The notes below the pieces were generated by a model that worked only from the letters and a program-made list of their open reading frames with translations, did not search any database and was not told the origin of the DNA. Source: Streptomyces roseoverticillatus (GTDB taxonomy: Bacteria; Actinomycetota; Actinomycetes; Streptomycetales; Streptomycetaceae). Taken from it: DNA of 64,000 nt. This document shows positions 42,409 to 54,407 of this stretch, in pieces. The position numbers were made by a program, and so were the translations under genes. Position 1 is the stretch's first letter; every line of letters begins with the position of its first letter. The stretch spans positions 248,001 through 312,000 of the forward strand of contig NZ_JOFL01000011.1 in NCBI RefSeq assembly GCF_000719265.1, in the 5' to 3' direction.

Positions 42409-44253
42409 CTAGCAGCGGGCCGGCTGGCCGCTCTGGCGGATGATCGTGTCGGCGGACAGCCAGCCCGCGCTCTTCGTCCCGTCGATGCGGACGTAGAGCC
42501 ACTTGTGCCCGTAGGCGTTCTCTACGGAGCAGTGGAACCAGACCTTCGTACCGGACTTGGCCGCGGCGACGGAGCCGCAGACCTGGTAGGGCCCGTTCAC
42601 CACGTGGCGATCGCCGGTCACGTAGCCGTACGTACCCGGCTTCGGGTCCTGGTGGCTCCAGCCGCTGCAAGTCGTCGGGACGTTGAGCTTCGTCGACGGG
42701 GAAGCGGACGTGCTCGGCGTGGCGCCGGGCTTGGCCGAGGCGGAGGCCGACGGCGAGGCCGCGCCGGACGGCTTTCCGGAGCCCGTGGGGGACGAGGGGC
42801 TCGGGGAGTGCGCTCCGGCGGTCGCGTCGCCTCCGCCCGGTTGCCCGCTGTCCGCCGGAGAGCTGACCGCGGGCTGTGCCGCCTGTGCCTCGTCGCCCTT
42901 CGTGCTGCTGCTGTGATTGCCCGTCAGGGCGTACGTGACGCCGCCTCCGGCGAGCACGACGGCAGCGGCCGCGGCCGCGATGACGGTACGGCTGCGGCGC
43001 CGCTTGCGGTCGGCGGTGGCGGAACGGGTGGTGGTGGAGCGTGCGGTGGTGGAGCGGCCGGGGCCGGAGCCGGGGTTGGTGCCGGGGGCGGGGCTCGCGG
43101 CCGGTGCTCCGGGCTGCGGGTGCTGGTGCGGCAGGCCCGGCTGCGGGTAGCCGGCGTGCAGCGGTTGGGAGGACTGCAGCGGCTGCGGGTGCGGAGAGTG
43201 CTGCGGGGACGGCGAAGGCTGGTGGAACGCGGGCGGCGCCGCGCCGAACCCGGGCGGCGGCCCCGGAGCGACGGCCTGCGTCGGCGTCGGCTCATGCAGC
43301 GGCATGGGTGCGGGCGTAGCTGCAGCGGCAGCAGACCCAGGCGTAGGCGTGACGGCGGGCCCCGGGCCCGGCACGGGCGCGTAGGGCGCCGCCGTCCCGC
43401 CCGCGGCCACCCGCTCCAGCAGCTCGCGCGCCTCGCCGGCCGCGGGCCGGTGCTCCGGCTCCTTCGCCATCAGCGCCTGCAGCACCGGCGCGAGCGCCCC
43501 CGCCCGCTGCGGCGCCGGCAGCGGCTCGGTGACGATCGCCGACAACGTGGACCACACGGACGTCCGGCGGAACGGCGACGTGCCCTCCACCGCCGCGTAC
43601 AGCGTCATGCCCAGCGACCAGATGTCCGACGCCGGGCCGGGCTCCTTGCCCTGCGCGCGCTCCGGCGGCAGGTAGTCGAGGGAGCCGATGATCTGGCCGC
43701 TCTGGGTCAGCTTGGCCATGGCGTCGTCGCCGGCGGCCTCCATGGTGGCGATGCCGAAGTCGGTGAGCACGACTCTCCCGCCGTGCTCCAGCAGCACGTT
43801 CCCCGGCTTGACGTCCCGGTGCAGCACGCCGGCCCGGTGCGCGGCGTCGAGCGCGTCCATCAGCTTGGCGCCGATCGCCGCGGCCTCGTGCGGCTCCAGC
43901 GCGCCGCGCTCCTCCAGCACGTCGTCGAGCGAGGGCCCGTCGACGAGTTCCATGACGATGACCGGCAGCCCCTGCTCCTCGGTCACGTCGTGCACGGTGA
44001 CCACGCCGCCGTGCCGGATGCGGGCGGCGGCCTGCGCCTCCCGCTGCATCCGGATCCGCAGGTCGGCCAGTTCGGTGGCCGAGGCGTCGGTGAAGGCCCG
44101 CAGGACCTTGACGGCGACCTCGCGGTTCAGCAGCTCGTCCACGGCCCGGGCGACGACGCCCATGCCGCCGCGCCCGATCGTCGCGGTCACGCGGTAGCGG
44201 CCTCCGAGGAGTTTGCCTATCAGCTCGTCGTCGTTCGCTGCCCCCGCTGTCAC
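42409..44253 (-). CDS. membrane Ser/Thr protein kinase (PknB/Hanks type) with SH3-like sensor
   Basis: A 614-residue protein. GTG 44253 is chosen because GGAG lies 6 bases upstream. Kinase domain about 14-270: IGRGGMGVVARA Gly loop, EVAVKVLR Lys, HRDVKPGNVLL catalytic loop, TDFGIA. A Pro/Gln-rich juxtamembrane stretch, one membrane segment (about 415-435, VIAAAAAAVVLAGGGVTYAL), a Ser/Pro linker, and a C-terminal extracellular domain of 90 residues with four Cys (TCSGWSHQ, YQVCGSV, WFHCSVENAYGHKWLYVRI), SH3b-like. It would sense something at the wall and phosphorylate cytosolic targets. Monocistronic. Confidence 0.92.
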   Translation of the reverse strand: MTAGAANDDELIGKLLGGRYRVTATIGRGGMGVVARAVDELLNREVAVKVLRAFTDASATELADLRIRMQREAQAAARIRHGGVVTVHDVTEEQGLPVIVMELVDGPSLDDVLEERGALEPHEAAAIGAKLMDALDAAHRAGVLHRDVKPGNVLLEHGGRVVLTDFGIATMEAAGDDAMAKLTQSGQIIGSLDYLPPERAQGKEPGPASDIWSLGMTLYAAVEGTSPFRRTSVWSTLSAIVTEPLPAPQRAGALAPVLQALMAKEPEHRPAAGEARELLERVAAGGTAAPYAPVPGPGPAVTPTPGSAAAAATPAPMPLHEPTPTQAVAPGPPPGFGAAPPAFHQPSPSPQHSPHPQPLQSSQPLHAGYPQPGLPHQHPQPGAPAASPAPGTNPGSGPGRSTTARSTTTRSATADRKRRRSRTVIAAAAAAVVLAGGGVTYALTGNHSSSTKGDEAQAAQPAVSSPADSGQPGGGDATAGAHSPSPSSPTGSGKPSGAASPSASASAKPGATPSTSASPSTKLNVPTTCSGWSHQDPKPGTYGYVTGDRHVVNGPYQVCGSVAAAKSGTKVWFHCSVENAYGHKWLYVRIDGTKSAGWLSADTIIRQSGQPARC

Positions 44254-44406
44254 CGCACGCTCCGTCCGTCCGTCCCGGCACTGTTCGTTCGTCGTTCGCA
44301 CCCTGGCGGCCCCCAGAGTAGAGGCAGGCGCTGTGGGGGCCGCGGCCCCCCGGAGGAGCGGCGGGAGACCGGGGCCACGAAATGCCGGGACAACGCCGGG
44401 ACAACA

Positions 44407-44439
44407 AGGAAGGCCCAGGTCTTCGACCTGGGCCTTCCT
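44407..44439 (-). terminator. 15-bp hairpin terminator of the tRNA gene
   Basis: AGGAAGGCCCAGGTC (44407-44421) pairs perfectly with GACCTGGGCCTTCCT (44425-44439) around TTC. On the minus strand the right flank reads TTGTTGT, so it is a good rho-independent terminator just after tRNA-Gly. Confidence 0.88.
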
Positions 44440-44450
44440 ACGTTCTATGG

Positions 44451-44521
44451 AGCGGGTGACGAGAATCGAACTCGCGCTCTGAGCTTGGGAAGCTCATGTT
44501 CTACCATTAAACTACACCCGC
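44451..44521 (-). tRNA. tRNA-Gly(CCC)
   Basis: 71 nt on the minus strand. The acceptor stem GCGGGTG pairs with CACCCGC; the anticodon stem-loop is TGAGC-TTCCCAA-GCTCA with anticodon CCC; the T arm has GTTCGATTC in GCGAGTTCGATTCTCGT. CCA is not encoded. It is intact, and no direct repeat of its 3' end was noticed elsewhere, so it shows no sign of use as an integration site in this window. Confidence 0.95.
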
Positions 44522-44783
44522 GGGGGCGCCCGTTTTCTGAGCGCCTCATCGTCGCACACTCTACCCCATCGAAGGCCCTCGGTGCACTCACCGTACGGGC
44601 CTTCCTGTCGTGTGAGGAGAGTGTGGGGCAGGTGGGGATGCGTGCGCGCGCGCCGGGAGTTGGGGCGTACCGTGGAGCGCTGGAAGCCCGGCGAGGGACC
44701 GCCGGGAGTGCCGCGTAGGAGTGAGTCCCATACATCCCCTAATGTGGCTTTTGTCTTTCACGTGGATGGGGAAAGGGAGCTCT

Positions 44784-44948
44784 ATGGAGCGCACCGTCGT
44801 TCGTTGTGCCGAGGGGCACGTCTTCAGCACCGCTTCGTTCCCGATGCAGCACCTCGGACCCGACCGGATCGGCCCCGGGCGGCTCCTGCGCTGCCCGCGC
44901 TGCGCCCGGCTGCGGCATTCCGTTCCGGTCGCGCTCCAGAAGCGCTGA
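44784..44948 (+). CDS. small zinc-ribbon-like protein
   Basis: A 54-residue protein: MERTVVRCAEGHVFSTASF, then RLLRCPRCARLRHSVPV. One Cys/His pair (CAEGH) and one CPRC pair make a four-ligand zinc site. ATG 44784 follows GAAAGGGAG at good spacing. Small proteins of this type are frequent in Streptomyces; function unknown, possibly a nucleic-acid-binding knuckle. Confidence 0.75.
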   Translation: MERTVVRCAEGHVFSTASFPMQHLGPDRIGPGRLLRCPRCARLRHSVPVALQKR

Positions 44949-45121
44949 CCGAGCGGCTGTCCGGGCGCCGGCCGGGCAGCCGATCAGGCGGCCGGCCGAG
45001 CAGCCCGCCGGGCGCCCGATCCGGGCGCTGATCAAGCGCCGGCCGAGCACCGATCAGGAGTCGATCAAGCGGCGCGGCCCGGTCCGCTCGGACCGGGCCC
45101 GCGTTGTCCGTCTTCTCCGCG

Positions 45122-45127
45122 TATCCT
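45122..45127 (+). promoter_or_regulatory. -10 hexamer TATCCT before dcd
   Basis: TATCCT ends 6 bases before GTG 45134. With no Shine-Dalgarno upstream, dcd is probably read from a leaderless mRNA. No convincing -35 at the right distance. Confidence 0.4.
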
Positions 45128-45133
45128 CGACCC

Positions 45134-45709
45134 GTGCTTCTCTCAGACAAGGACATCCGGACCGAGATCGACGCCGGCCGGGTGCGTATCGACCCGTTCG
45201 ACGAATCCATGGTGCAGCCGTCGAGCATCGATGTGCGCCTCGACCGCTACTTCCGGGTGTTCGAGAACCACCGGTACCCGCACATCGACCCCGCGGTCGA
45301 GCAGGCGGACCTCACGCGTGAGGTGGTGCCGGAGGGCGACGAGGCGTTCATCCTGCACCCCGGTGAGTTCGTGCTCGCCTCGACGTACGAGGTCATCACG
45401 CTCCCCGACGACGTGGCCTCCCGGCTGGAGGGCAAGTCCAGCCTCGGCCGGCTCGGCCTGCTGACGCACTCGACCGCCGGCTTCATCGACCCCGGTTTCT
45501 CCGGGCACGTGACGCTGGAGCTGTCGAACATGGCCACGCTGCCGATCAAGCTGTGGCCGGGGATGAAGATCGGGCAGCTGTGCATGTTCCGTCTGACCTC
45601 GCCCGTCGAGCATCCCTACGGGTCCGCGAAGCACGGTTCCCGCTACCAGGGGCAGCGCGGGCCCACGCCCTCGCGGTCCTTCCAGAATTTCCACCGCACC
45701 CAGGTCTGA
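45134..45709 (+). CDS. dcd: dCTP deaminase
   Basis: A 191-residue protein starting GTG CTT CTC ([12 protein letters not shown]). Hallmarks: [33 protein letters not shown] with the Ser/Arg pair, [19 protein letters not shown] with catalytic Glu, and the C-terminal [11 protein letters not shown] lid. It converts dCTP to dUTP (or directly to dUMP in bifunctional forms) for dTTP synthesis. It is a core chromosomal gene; the phosphoribosyltransferase follows 25 bases later in the same unit. Confidence 0.97.
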   Translation: MLLSDKDIRTEIDAGRVRIDPFDESMVQPSSIDVRLDRYFRVFENHRYPHIDPAVEQADLTREVVPEGDEAFILHPGEFVLASTYEVITLPDDVASRLEGKSSLGRLGLLTHSTAGFIDPGFSGHVTLELSNMATLPIKLWPGMKIGQLCMFRLTSPVEHPYGSAKHGSRYQGQRGPTPSRSFQNFHRTQV

Positions 45710-45734
45710 GCAGAGCAAAAGGCGAAGAGCAACA

Positions 45735-46232
45735 GTGAGTGAGATCCGCGAGAACCTGACCTACCCGATCTTCGGGGAGGCCATCCGTGAGCTGGCGCAG
45801 ACCATCGCGGACGACGGTTACGAGCCCGACATCATCCTGTCCATCGCGCGCGGCGGCGTCTTCGTCGCGGGCGGTCTGGCGTACGCCCTGGACTGCAAGA
45901 ACATCCACCTGGTGAACGTGGAGTTCTACTCGGGCGTCGGCGAGACCATGGAGATGCCGGTCATGCTCGCCCCCGTCCCCGACCAGATCGACTTCACCGA
46001 CAAGAAGGTCCTGATCGCCGACGACGTGGCGGACACCGGCAAGACCCTCAAGCTGGTGCACGACTTCTGCAAGGACCACGTGGCCGAGGTCCGTTCCGCG
46101 GTGATCTACGAGAAGTCCCACTCCCTCGTGAAGTGCGAGTACGTCTGGAAGCGCACCGAGGACTGGATCAACTTCCCGTGGTCGGTGGAGCCGCCGGTCG
46201 TGCGCCGTGAGGGCCAGGTCCTCGACGCGTAG
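45735..46232 (+). CDS. phosphoribosyltransferase family protein
   Basis: A 165-residue protein from GTG 45735. It has PRPP-binding VLIADDVADTGKTLK (the D-D-x-x-x-T-G-K-T loop) and IARGGVFVAGGLAYAL near the start; a likely nucleobase (xanthine/hypoxanthine-type) salvage enzyme. WVEF-type hood is not clear, so the base is not predicted. Located after dcd, consistent with nucleotide salvage. Confidence 0.9.
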   Translation: MSEIRENLTYPIFGEAIRELAQTIADDGYEPDIILSIARGGVFVAGGLAYALDCKNIHLVNVEFYSGVGETMEMPVMLAPVPDQIDFTDKKVLIADDVADTGKTLKLVHDFCKDHVAEVRSAVIYEKSHSLVKCEYVWKRTEDWINFPWSVEPPVVRREGQVLDA

Positions 46233-46250
46233 CCCGCGTACCCGTACATG

Positions 46251-46291
46251 CAAGAGGGCCCCGCCGCGTTCACCGCAGCGGGGCCCTCTTG
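46251..46291. terminator. 14-bp perfect bidirectional terminator
   Basis: CAAGAGGGCCCCGC (46251-46264) pairs with GCGGGGCCCTCTTG (46278-46291), between converging phosphoribosyltransferase (+) and YIP1-like (-) genes. Confidence 0.85.
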
Positions 46292-46302
46292 CGTGCACAC
46301 CG

Positions 46303-47283
46303 CTAGAGCGTGCCCAGCTTGATGATCGACAGCAGGGCGATCAGCTGGATGGCGGAGGCGCCCAGCGCCCTCGGCCACGGGATGTCGTGCGACTTGCTGA
46401 CCATGGACGTGAACAGATAGCCCGCCACGAGCCAGGTCGCCCAGCCCAGCACCTGCACCAGCAGGTTGTCGCCGCCGAGGAACATGGCGAAGAGCAGCCG
46501 GGGCGCGTCCGTGATCGACATGATCAGCATCGACAGGCCGATCGTCGGCTGCCACAGGCCGTCGCCGCCGAGCTGCCGGGCGAGCGTGTGGGTGACCGCG
46601 CCCAGGAGGAGCCCGGCGAGGATCATGACCACGCCGGTGATCAGCACCGACGGGAAGCTGTTGGCGAGCGAGGCGTTCAGCACGTCCTCGCGGGCCTTGT
46701 CGAAGCCGAAGACGGCGAGCAGGCCGTAGACGAACGTGACGATCAGCGCCGGTGCCCACACGGCGTGGTCACGCATCTGCCAGAAGGTCGCGGAGGGGCG
46801 CATCACTATGCCCGTCAGCAACTGCTTCCACGGCAGGCGCGGGCCCGGGGGCGGCGCGGGGGCGTTGTTGTACGGATCCTGGCCGTAGTCGTCCCGGCCG
46901 TACGGGGCGCCCTGGCCGTACGGATCGCCGCCGTACGCGTCCGGGGCCTCGCCGAGGCTGAACTGCTGGGTCTGGCCGGGGTGACCGCCGCCGGGCTGTC
47001 CCTGCCCGGGCTGGCCGTGGCCGTAGTAGGGGTCCTGGCCGCCGCCCTGCCCGTACGGCTGCTGCCGGCCGTGCCCCTGCTGCGGCTGCCCGCCCGGGCC
47101 GAAGTACTCCGGCTCGCCGTACGGCGGCGGCGCCTGCTGCTGCCACTGACCGCCGTGGGCCCCTTGGCCGCCCTGCCCGCCCTGGCCGCCGTACGGGGCC
47201 TGGTACGGCCTCGGGCGCTGTCCTTGCTGCGCGGGCCCGGGGTCGTTCGAGCCCTGTCCGCGTCCCATCCTGAATCCAGCCAC
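46303..47283 (-). CDS. YIP1-family membrane protein
   Basis: A 326-residue protein: a Gln/Gly/Tyr/Pro-rich disordered N-terminus (about 145 residues of GQGGQGGQG and PYG repeats) and a C-terminal domain with five hydrophobic segments (WAPALIVTFVYGLLAVFGF to LIALLSIIKLG). The membrane domain (LLTGIVMRPSATFWQMRDH opening) is the Yip1 domain found across actinobacteria. Function unknown; usually near dcd in streptomycetes, from memory. ATG 47283 or 47268. Confidence 0.82.
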   Translation of the reverse strand: MAGFRMGRGQGSNDPGPAQQGQRPRPYQAPYGGQGGQGGQGAHGGQWQQQAPPPYGEPEYFGPGGQPQQGHGRQQPYGQGGGQDPYYGHGQPGQGQPGGGHPGQTQQFSLGEAPDAYGGDPYGQGAPYGRDDYGQDPYNNAPAPPPGPRLPWKQLLTGIVMRPSATFWQMRDHAVWAPALIVTFVYGLLAVFGFDKAREDVLNASLANSFPSVLITGVVMILAGLLLGAVTHTLARQLGGDGLWQPTIGLSMLIMSITDAPRLLFAMFLGGDNLLVQVLGWATWLVAGYLFTSMVSKSHDIPWPRALGASAIQLIALLSIIKLGTL

Positions 47284-47366
47284 GGTTCGAACGTACCCGC
47301 TCCGTGACGATGCCGAGTCGGCGCGGTGAGAACGGGCCCGCCATTGCGGCCGAGCTGTGACATCCC

Positions 47367-47969
47367 CTAAGGGAAATATCGGGGGTTGGGGTTCGGCGAG
47401 GCCGCGTCAGGAGGGGGGTGCGTACGGAACTCGGAGGTGTCGACGGTCCAGGGGCCTACGGAGACCTTGTCGCCGAAGACGTAGTCATGACGAGTGAGGT
47501 AACAGCGCTGTCCTTCGCTGTCGGTGCCTCGGGGACCGGACATGACAGCCGTGGTCCCGTTGCGTGGATTGACCAGGACGTACAACGGAATGCCCATGGC
47601 CGCGGAGTCGTACATCTTCTGCCTGTCGTGGACCTGCCCCAGGGGAGGGACGATGTCGGCGGCCAGCGCGAGGTCTCTCGGGTCGATCCCTCCGGGACCG
47701 CCCATGGCCGCTTCGGGGAGCACGATGACGGCCGGGCGGCGCAGGATGCCGAGCGCGACGTCTTCCACCCCGCCCCAGTTGTGGGCCACCCAGCCCTCGC
47801 TGAGCTGTCGGTCCAGCTGGCGTCTCAGCATGAAGGCGGTGTAGCCGCAGCGTCTGGGAATCGACACCGTCATGATGATGCTGTTGCCGCTGATCTCGAA
47901 GCGCTTGGCGGCATCCGGCGCGTGCCGGTGCAGTTCCTCGGCGATGGCCAGGACACGGGCGTACTCCAT
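47367..47969 (-). CDS. Uma2-family (DUF820) restriction-endonuclease-fold protein
   Basis: A 200-residue protein. RRPAVIVLPEAAM, PLGQVHDRQKMYDSAAMGIPLYVLVNPR and the preceding AADIVP fit the PD-(D/E)xK-fold Uma2 family (typically D-V..E(V/I) and K-x-x-x-Y). The two acidic/Lys residues appear as D (IDPRDLALAADIV) and the K in RQKMYDSAAMG. Streptomycetes carry many copies of unknown role. Monocistronic. Confidence 0.82.
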   Translation of the reverse strand: MEYARVLAIAEELHRHAPDAAKRFEISGNSIIMTVSIPRRCGYTAFMLRRQLDRQLSEGWVAHNWGGVEDVALGILRRPAVIVLPEAAMGGPGGIDPRDLALAADIVPPLGQVHDRQKMYDSAAMGIPLYVLVNPRNGTTAVMSGPRGTDSEGQRCYLTRHDYVFGDKVSVGPWTVDTSEFRTHPPPDAASPNPNPRYFP

Positions 47970-48033
47970 GACGAGGCTCCTGTTGTGCAGCTCGCGGGCA
48001 CCTTCGTGCTCAGCGTCCCACGCACCTACGACA

Positions 48034-48071
48034 ACGGCCGGGCCCCGCGAACAGTCGCGGGGCCCGGCCGT
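48034..48071. terminator. 17-bp perfect hairpin downstream of the iron-sulfur reductase
   Basis: ACGGCCGGGCCCCGCGA (48034-48050) pairs perfectly with TCGCGGGGCCCGGCCGT (48055-48071), four-base loop. It is 18 bases after the stop codon (minus strand) of the 48090-50399 gene. Confidence 0.9.
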
Positions 48072-48089
48072 GGTGCTCGTACGAAACGG

Positions 48090-50399
48090 CTACTTCACCG
48101 GCTCCGGAGCCGGCTTCGGGTCCGGCTTCGGGGCGTCCGCCGGCTCGCCGTCGCCGCCTTCGCCGTTGTCCTCGCCGCCGTCCTCCGGCACCTCCGGGGT
48201 CTTCACCGACTCCAGCAACAGCTGGGCGACGTCGACGACCTGGATGGACTCCTTGGCCTTGCCGTCGTTCTTCTTGCCGTTGACCGAGTCGGTCAGCATG
48301 ACGAGGCAGAAGGGGCAGGCGGTCGAGACGATGTCCGGGTTGAGGGACAGCGCCTCGTCGACGCGCTCGTTGTTGATGCGCTTGCCGATCCGCTCCTCCA
48401 TCCACATGCGCGCGCCACCCGCACCGCAGCAGAAGCCCCGCTCCTTGTGGCGGTGCATCTCCTCGTTGCGCAGGCCCGGCACCTTCGCGATGATCTCGCG
48501 CGGCGGCGTATAGACCTTGTTGTGGCGGCCCAGGTAGCAGGGGTCGTGGTACGTGATGAGGCCCTCGACCGGGGTGACGGGGATGAGCTTGCCCTCGTCG
48601 ATGAGGTGCTGCAGCAGCTGCGTGTGGTGGATGACCTCGTACTCGCCGCCGAGCTGCGGGTACTCGTTCGCGATGGTGTTGAAGCAGTGCGGGCAGGTCG
48701 CGACGATCTTCTTCTTCGCCTTTTCGACCTTGACGCCCTCCTCCGCATCCTCGCCGAAGGCCATGTTCAGCATTTCGACGTTCTGCTGGCCGAGCTGCTG
48801 GAACAGGAACTCGTTGCCCAGGCGGCGGGCCGAGTCACCGGTGCAGTTCTCGTCGCCGCCCATGATCGCGAACTTCACGCCCGCCATGTGCAGCAGCTCC
48901 GCGAAGGCCTTGGTGGTCTTCTTGGCGCGGTCCTCCAGAGCGCCGGCGCAGCCGACCCAGTAGAGGTAGTCGACCTCGGTGAGGTCCTCGATGTCCTTGC
49001 CGACGACCGGGACCTCGAAGTCGACCTCCTTGGTCCACTGCAGGCGCTGCTTCTTGGCCAGGCCCCAGGGGTTGCCCTTCTTCTCCAGGTTCTTGAGCAT
49101 CGTGCCCGCCTCGGACGGGAAGGAGCTCTCGATCATCACCTGGTAGCGGCGCATGTCGACGATGTGGTCGACGTGCTCGATGTCGACCGGGCACTGCTCG
49201 ACGCACGCGCCGCACGTGGTGCAGGACCACAGCACGTCCGGGTCGATGACGCCGTTCTCCTCCAGCGTGCCGATCAGCGGGCGCTCGGCCTCGGCCAGGG
49301 CCGCGGCGGGGACATCGGCGAGCTGCTCGGCCGAAGCCTTCTCCGCACCCTCGGCATCCTTGCCGCCGCCCGCGAGCAGGTACGGCGCCTTGGCGTGCGC
49401 GTGGTCGCGCAGCGCCATGATCAGGAGCTTGGGGGAGAGGGGCTTGCCGGTGTTCCAGGCGGGGCACTGCGACTGGCAGCGGCCGCACTCGGTGCAGGTG
49501 GAGAAGTCGAGCAGGCCCTTCCAGGAGAACTCCTCGATCTTCGAGACGCCGAACGTGTCGTCCTCGCCCGGGTCCTCGAAGTCGATCGGCTTGCCGCCGC
49601 TCGTCATGGGCAGCAGCGCGCCGAGCGCCACGTCGCCGGACGCCTCGCGCTTGAACCAGATGTTCGGGAAGGCGAGGAAGCGGTGCCAGGCCACGCCCAT
49701 GTCGGTCTTCAGGGCGACCGTGATCATCCAGATGAAGGAGGTCGCGATCTTCAGGCCGGCGAAGAAGTAGGTGAGGTTCTGGAGCGTCGAGACGTCCATC
49801 CCCTCCAGCCACGAGACGACCGGGTACGAGACGAAGAACGAGGCCTCGTATCCGTCCACGTGGTGCTGGGCGCCCTCAAGGGCGTGCAGCATGAAGATGC
49901 AGACGCCGACGATGAGGATGACGGCCTCGACGAAGTACGCCTGGCCGGTGTTGGAGCCGGCGAAGCGGGACTTGCGGCCCGCGCCGCCCGGCCGGTTCAG
50001 CTGCCGGATGACGATGAGCGTCAGGATGCCGAGCGCGGTCATCGTGCCGAGGAACTCGACGAAGACGTTGTACGGGGTCCAGTCGCCGATGATCGGCAGG
50101 AGCCAGTCGGCCTTGAAGAGCTGGCCGATGGCGTTGACGATCGTCAGCAGCAGCGAGAAGAAGCCCACCGCCACGAACCAGTGCGCGACGCCGACGATGC
50201 CCCAGCGGTTCATCCGGGTGTGGCCGAGGAATTCCTTGGCCACCGTGACGGTGCGCTGTGCGGGATCGTCGGTGCGGGTGCCGGCTGGTACGGGCTGACC
50301 CAGCCGCATGAAGCGGTAGATCTGCAGAATGGCACGGCCGAACAGCGCGACGCCGACCGCGATTAGTACCAGCGACACGATGATCGCGGCGAGTTGCAT
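48090..50399 (-). CDS. membrane iron-sulfur reductase (EtfD/HdrD-like)
   Basis: A 769-residue protein. The N-terminal half has about five to six membrane segments. Then two [4Fe-4S] clusters: CTECGRCQSQCP and CTTCGACVEQCP. Then two CCG-type cysteine-rich domains: CAGALED to NCTGDSARRLGN, and CPHCFNTIAN, DPCYLGRHN, CCGAGGARMW. The layout matches heterodisulfide-reductase-like proteins; Mycobacterium EtfD (Rv0338c), which passes electrons from ETF to menaquinone in fatty-acid oxidation, is the closest role I know. The C-terminus is Asp/Glu/Pro-rich. It is divergent from dnaK. Confidence 0.88.
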   Translation of the reverse strand: MQLAAIIVSLVLIAVGVALFGRAILQIYRFMRLGQPVPAGTRTDDPAQRTVTVAKEFLGHTRMNRWGIVGVAHWFVAVGFFSLLLTIVNAIGQLFKADWLLPIIGDWTPYNVFVEFLGTMTALGILTLIVIRQLNRPGGAGRKSRFAGSNTGQAYFVEAVILIVGVCIFMLHALEGAQHHVDGYEASFFVSYPVVSWLEGMDVSTLQNLTYFFAGLKIATSFIWMITVALKTDMGVAWHRFLAFPNIWFKREASGDVALGALLPMTSGGKPIDFEDPGEDDTFGVSKIEEFSWKGLLDFSTCTECGRCQSQCPAWNTGKPLSPKLLIMALRDHAHAKAPYLLAGGGKDAEGAEKASAEQLADVPAAALAEAERPLIGTLEENGVIDPDVLWSCTTCGACVEQCPVDIEHVDHIVDMRRYQVMIESSFPSEAGTMLKNLEKKGNPWGLAKKQRLQWTKEVDFEVPVVGKDIEDLTEVDYLYWVGCAGALEDRAKKTTKAFAELLHMAGVKFAIMGGDENCTGDSARRLGNEFLFQQLGQQNVEMLNMAFGEDAEEGVKVEKAKKKIVATCPHCFNTIANEYPQLGGEYEVIHHTQLLQHLIDEGKLIPVTPVEGLITYHDPCYLGRHNKVYTPPREIIAKVPGLRNEEMHRHKERGFCCGAGGARMWMEERIGKRINNERVDEALSLNPDIVSTACPFCLVMLTDSVNGKKNDGKAKESIQVVDVAQLLLESVKTPEVPEDGGEDNGEGGDGEPADAPKPDPKPAPEPVK

Positions 50400-50577
50400 G
50401 GGTGGGCTCCTCGGGCCTGCGAGAGCGAACTACTACTAACGGGTAACTTATCCAGTCCGTACGAGACTACTCACTCCCGCGCGCGCGATATAGGCGCACC
50501 GCCGGTGATCTGTGTCGCTCAGGGAACCCTCACCCGGACTGCCCCGAACTCTCTGGCTGCGCATAAGGCCAGCATAA

Positions 50578-53186
<2,609 letters not shown>

Positions 53187-53234
53187 CGCTGACCCGATGA
53201 ATCACCGCAGGGAACGGAAGGAGGGACGCCGGGG

Positions 53235-54407
53235 ATGAGCACGAAGGACTTCCTGGAGAAGGACTACTACAAGGTCCTCGGTGTCCCCAAGGACGCCACC
53301 GAGGCGGAGATCAAGAAGGCGTACCGGAAGCTCGCCCGCGAGTACCACCCGGACGCCAACAAGGGCGACGCCAAGGCCGAGGAGCGCTTCAAGGAGATCT
53401 CCGAGGCGAACGACGTCCTGGCCGATCCCAAGCGGCGCAAGGAGTACGACGACGCCCGCGCCCTCTTCGGCAACGGCGGCTTCCGCCCCGGGCCGGGCGG
53501 CGCGGGCGGCGGCTCCTTCAACTTCGACCTGGGCGACCTCTTCGGGGGCGCCCAGGGCGGGGGCGGCGCCGGCAGCTTCGGCGGCGGCCTCGGCGATGTC
53601 TTCGGCGGCCTGTTCAACCGCGGTGGCGGCACGCGGACCCAGCCGCGCCGTGGCCAGGACATCGAGTCCGAGGTGTCCCTGAGCTTCACCGAGGCGGTCG
53701 ACGGGGCCACCGTGCCCCTGCGGATGTCCTCCTCCGCGGCCTGCAAGGCCTGCTCCGGCACCGGCGACAAAAACGGTACGCCTCGCGTCTGCCCCACCTG
53801 TGTCGGCACCGGCCAGGTGTCGCACGGCTCCGGCGGCGGATTCTCCATGACCGACCCCTGCCCCGACTGCAAGGGCCGCGGCCTCATCCCGGAGAACCCC
53901 TGCGACGTCTGCCACGGCAGCGGCCGCGCCAAGTCCTCCCGGACGATGCAGGTCCGCATCCCCGCCGGCGTCTCCGACGGCCAGCGGATCCGGCTGCGCG
54001 GCAAGGGCGCCCCGGGCGAGCGCGGCGGGCCCAACGGCGACCTCTACGTCGTCGTGCACGTCGGCGCCCACCCGGTCTTCGGCCGCAAGGACGACAACCT
54101 CACCGTCACCGTGCCCGTCACCTACCCGGAGGCGGTCCTCGGCGGCGAGATCAAGGTGCCGACCCTCGGCGGCCCCCCGGTCACCCTCAAGCTGCCGCCC
54201 GGCACGCCCAACGGCCGCACGATGCGCGCCCGCGGCAAGGGCGCGGTGCGCAAGGACGGCACCCGCGGCGACCTGCTCGTCACGGTGGAGGTGACCGTGC
54301 CAAAGGATCTCGGCGACAAGGCCCGGGAAGCCCTGCAGACCTTCCGTGAGGCCACCGCGGACCACGACCCGCGGGCAGAGCTCTTCCAGGCCGCGAAGGG
54401 AGCGTGA
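53235..54407 (+). CDS. dnaJ: molecular chaperone DnaJ (type I Hsp40)
   Basis: A 390-residue protein. J-domain (1-70: DYYKVLGVPKDATEAEIKKAY, HPD at 38-40), Gly/Phe-rich region, four zinc repeats (CKACSGTG, CPTCVGTG, CPDCKGRG, CDVCHGSG), substrate domain. ATG 53235 follows GGAAGGAGGGACGCCGGGG. It presents clients to DnaK and stimulates its ATPase. Its stop overlaps the HspR GTG. Confidence 0.98.
   Translation: MSTKDFLEKDYYKVLGVPKDATEAEIKKAYRKLAREYHPDANKGDAKAEERFKEISEANDVLADPKRRKEYDDARALFGNGGFRPGPGGAGGGSFNFDLGDLFGGAQGGGGAGSFGGGLGDVFGGLFNRGGGTRTQPRRGQDIESEVSLSFTEAVDGATVPLRMSSSAACKACSGTGDKNGTPRVCPTCVGTGQVSHGSGGGFSMTDPCPDCKGRGLIPENPCDVCHGSGRAKSSRTMQVRIPAGVSDGQRIRLRGKGAPGERGGPNGDLYVVVHVGAHPVFGRKDDNLTVTVPVTYPEAVLGGEIKVPTLGGPPVTLKLPPGTPNGRTMRARGKGAVRKDGTRGDLLVTVEVTVPKDLGDKAREALQTFREATADHDPRAELFQAAKGA

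Noticed and set aside
42056..42412. 118-residue plus-strand frame between the kinase and the membrane-protein operon
   Set aside because: It crosses a strong hairpin (42131-42161), has no credible start site and is Arg/Gly-rich without recognisable features.
44451..44521. tRNA-Gly as an attachment site of an integrated element containing the T4SS locus
   Set aside because: No integrase lies beside it, no copy of its 3' end was noticed near 16 kb or elsewhere, and the kinase gene and a terminator lie between.
47418..50366. 982-residue plus-strand frame opposite the Uma2-like and iron-sulfur reductase genes
   Set aside because: Composition of an antisense shadow with no domain; the minus strand carries clear [4Fe-4S] and CCG motifs.
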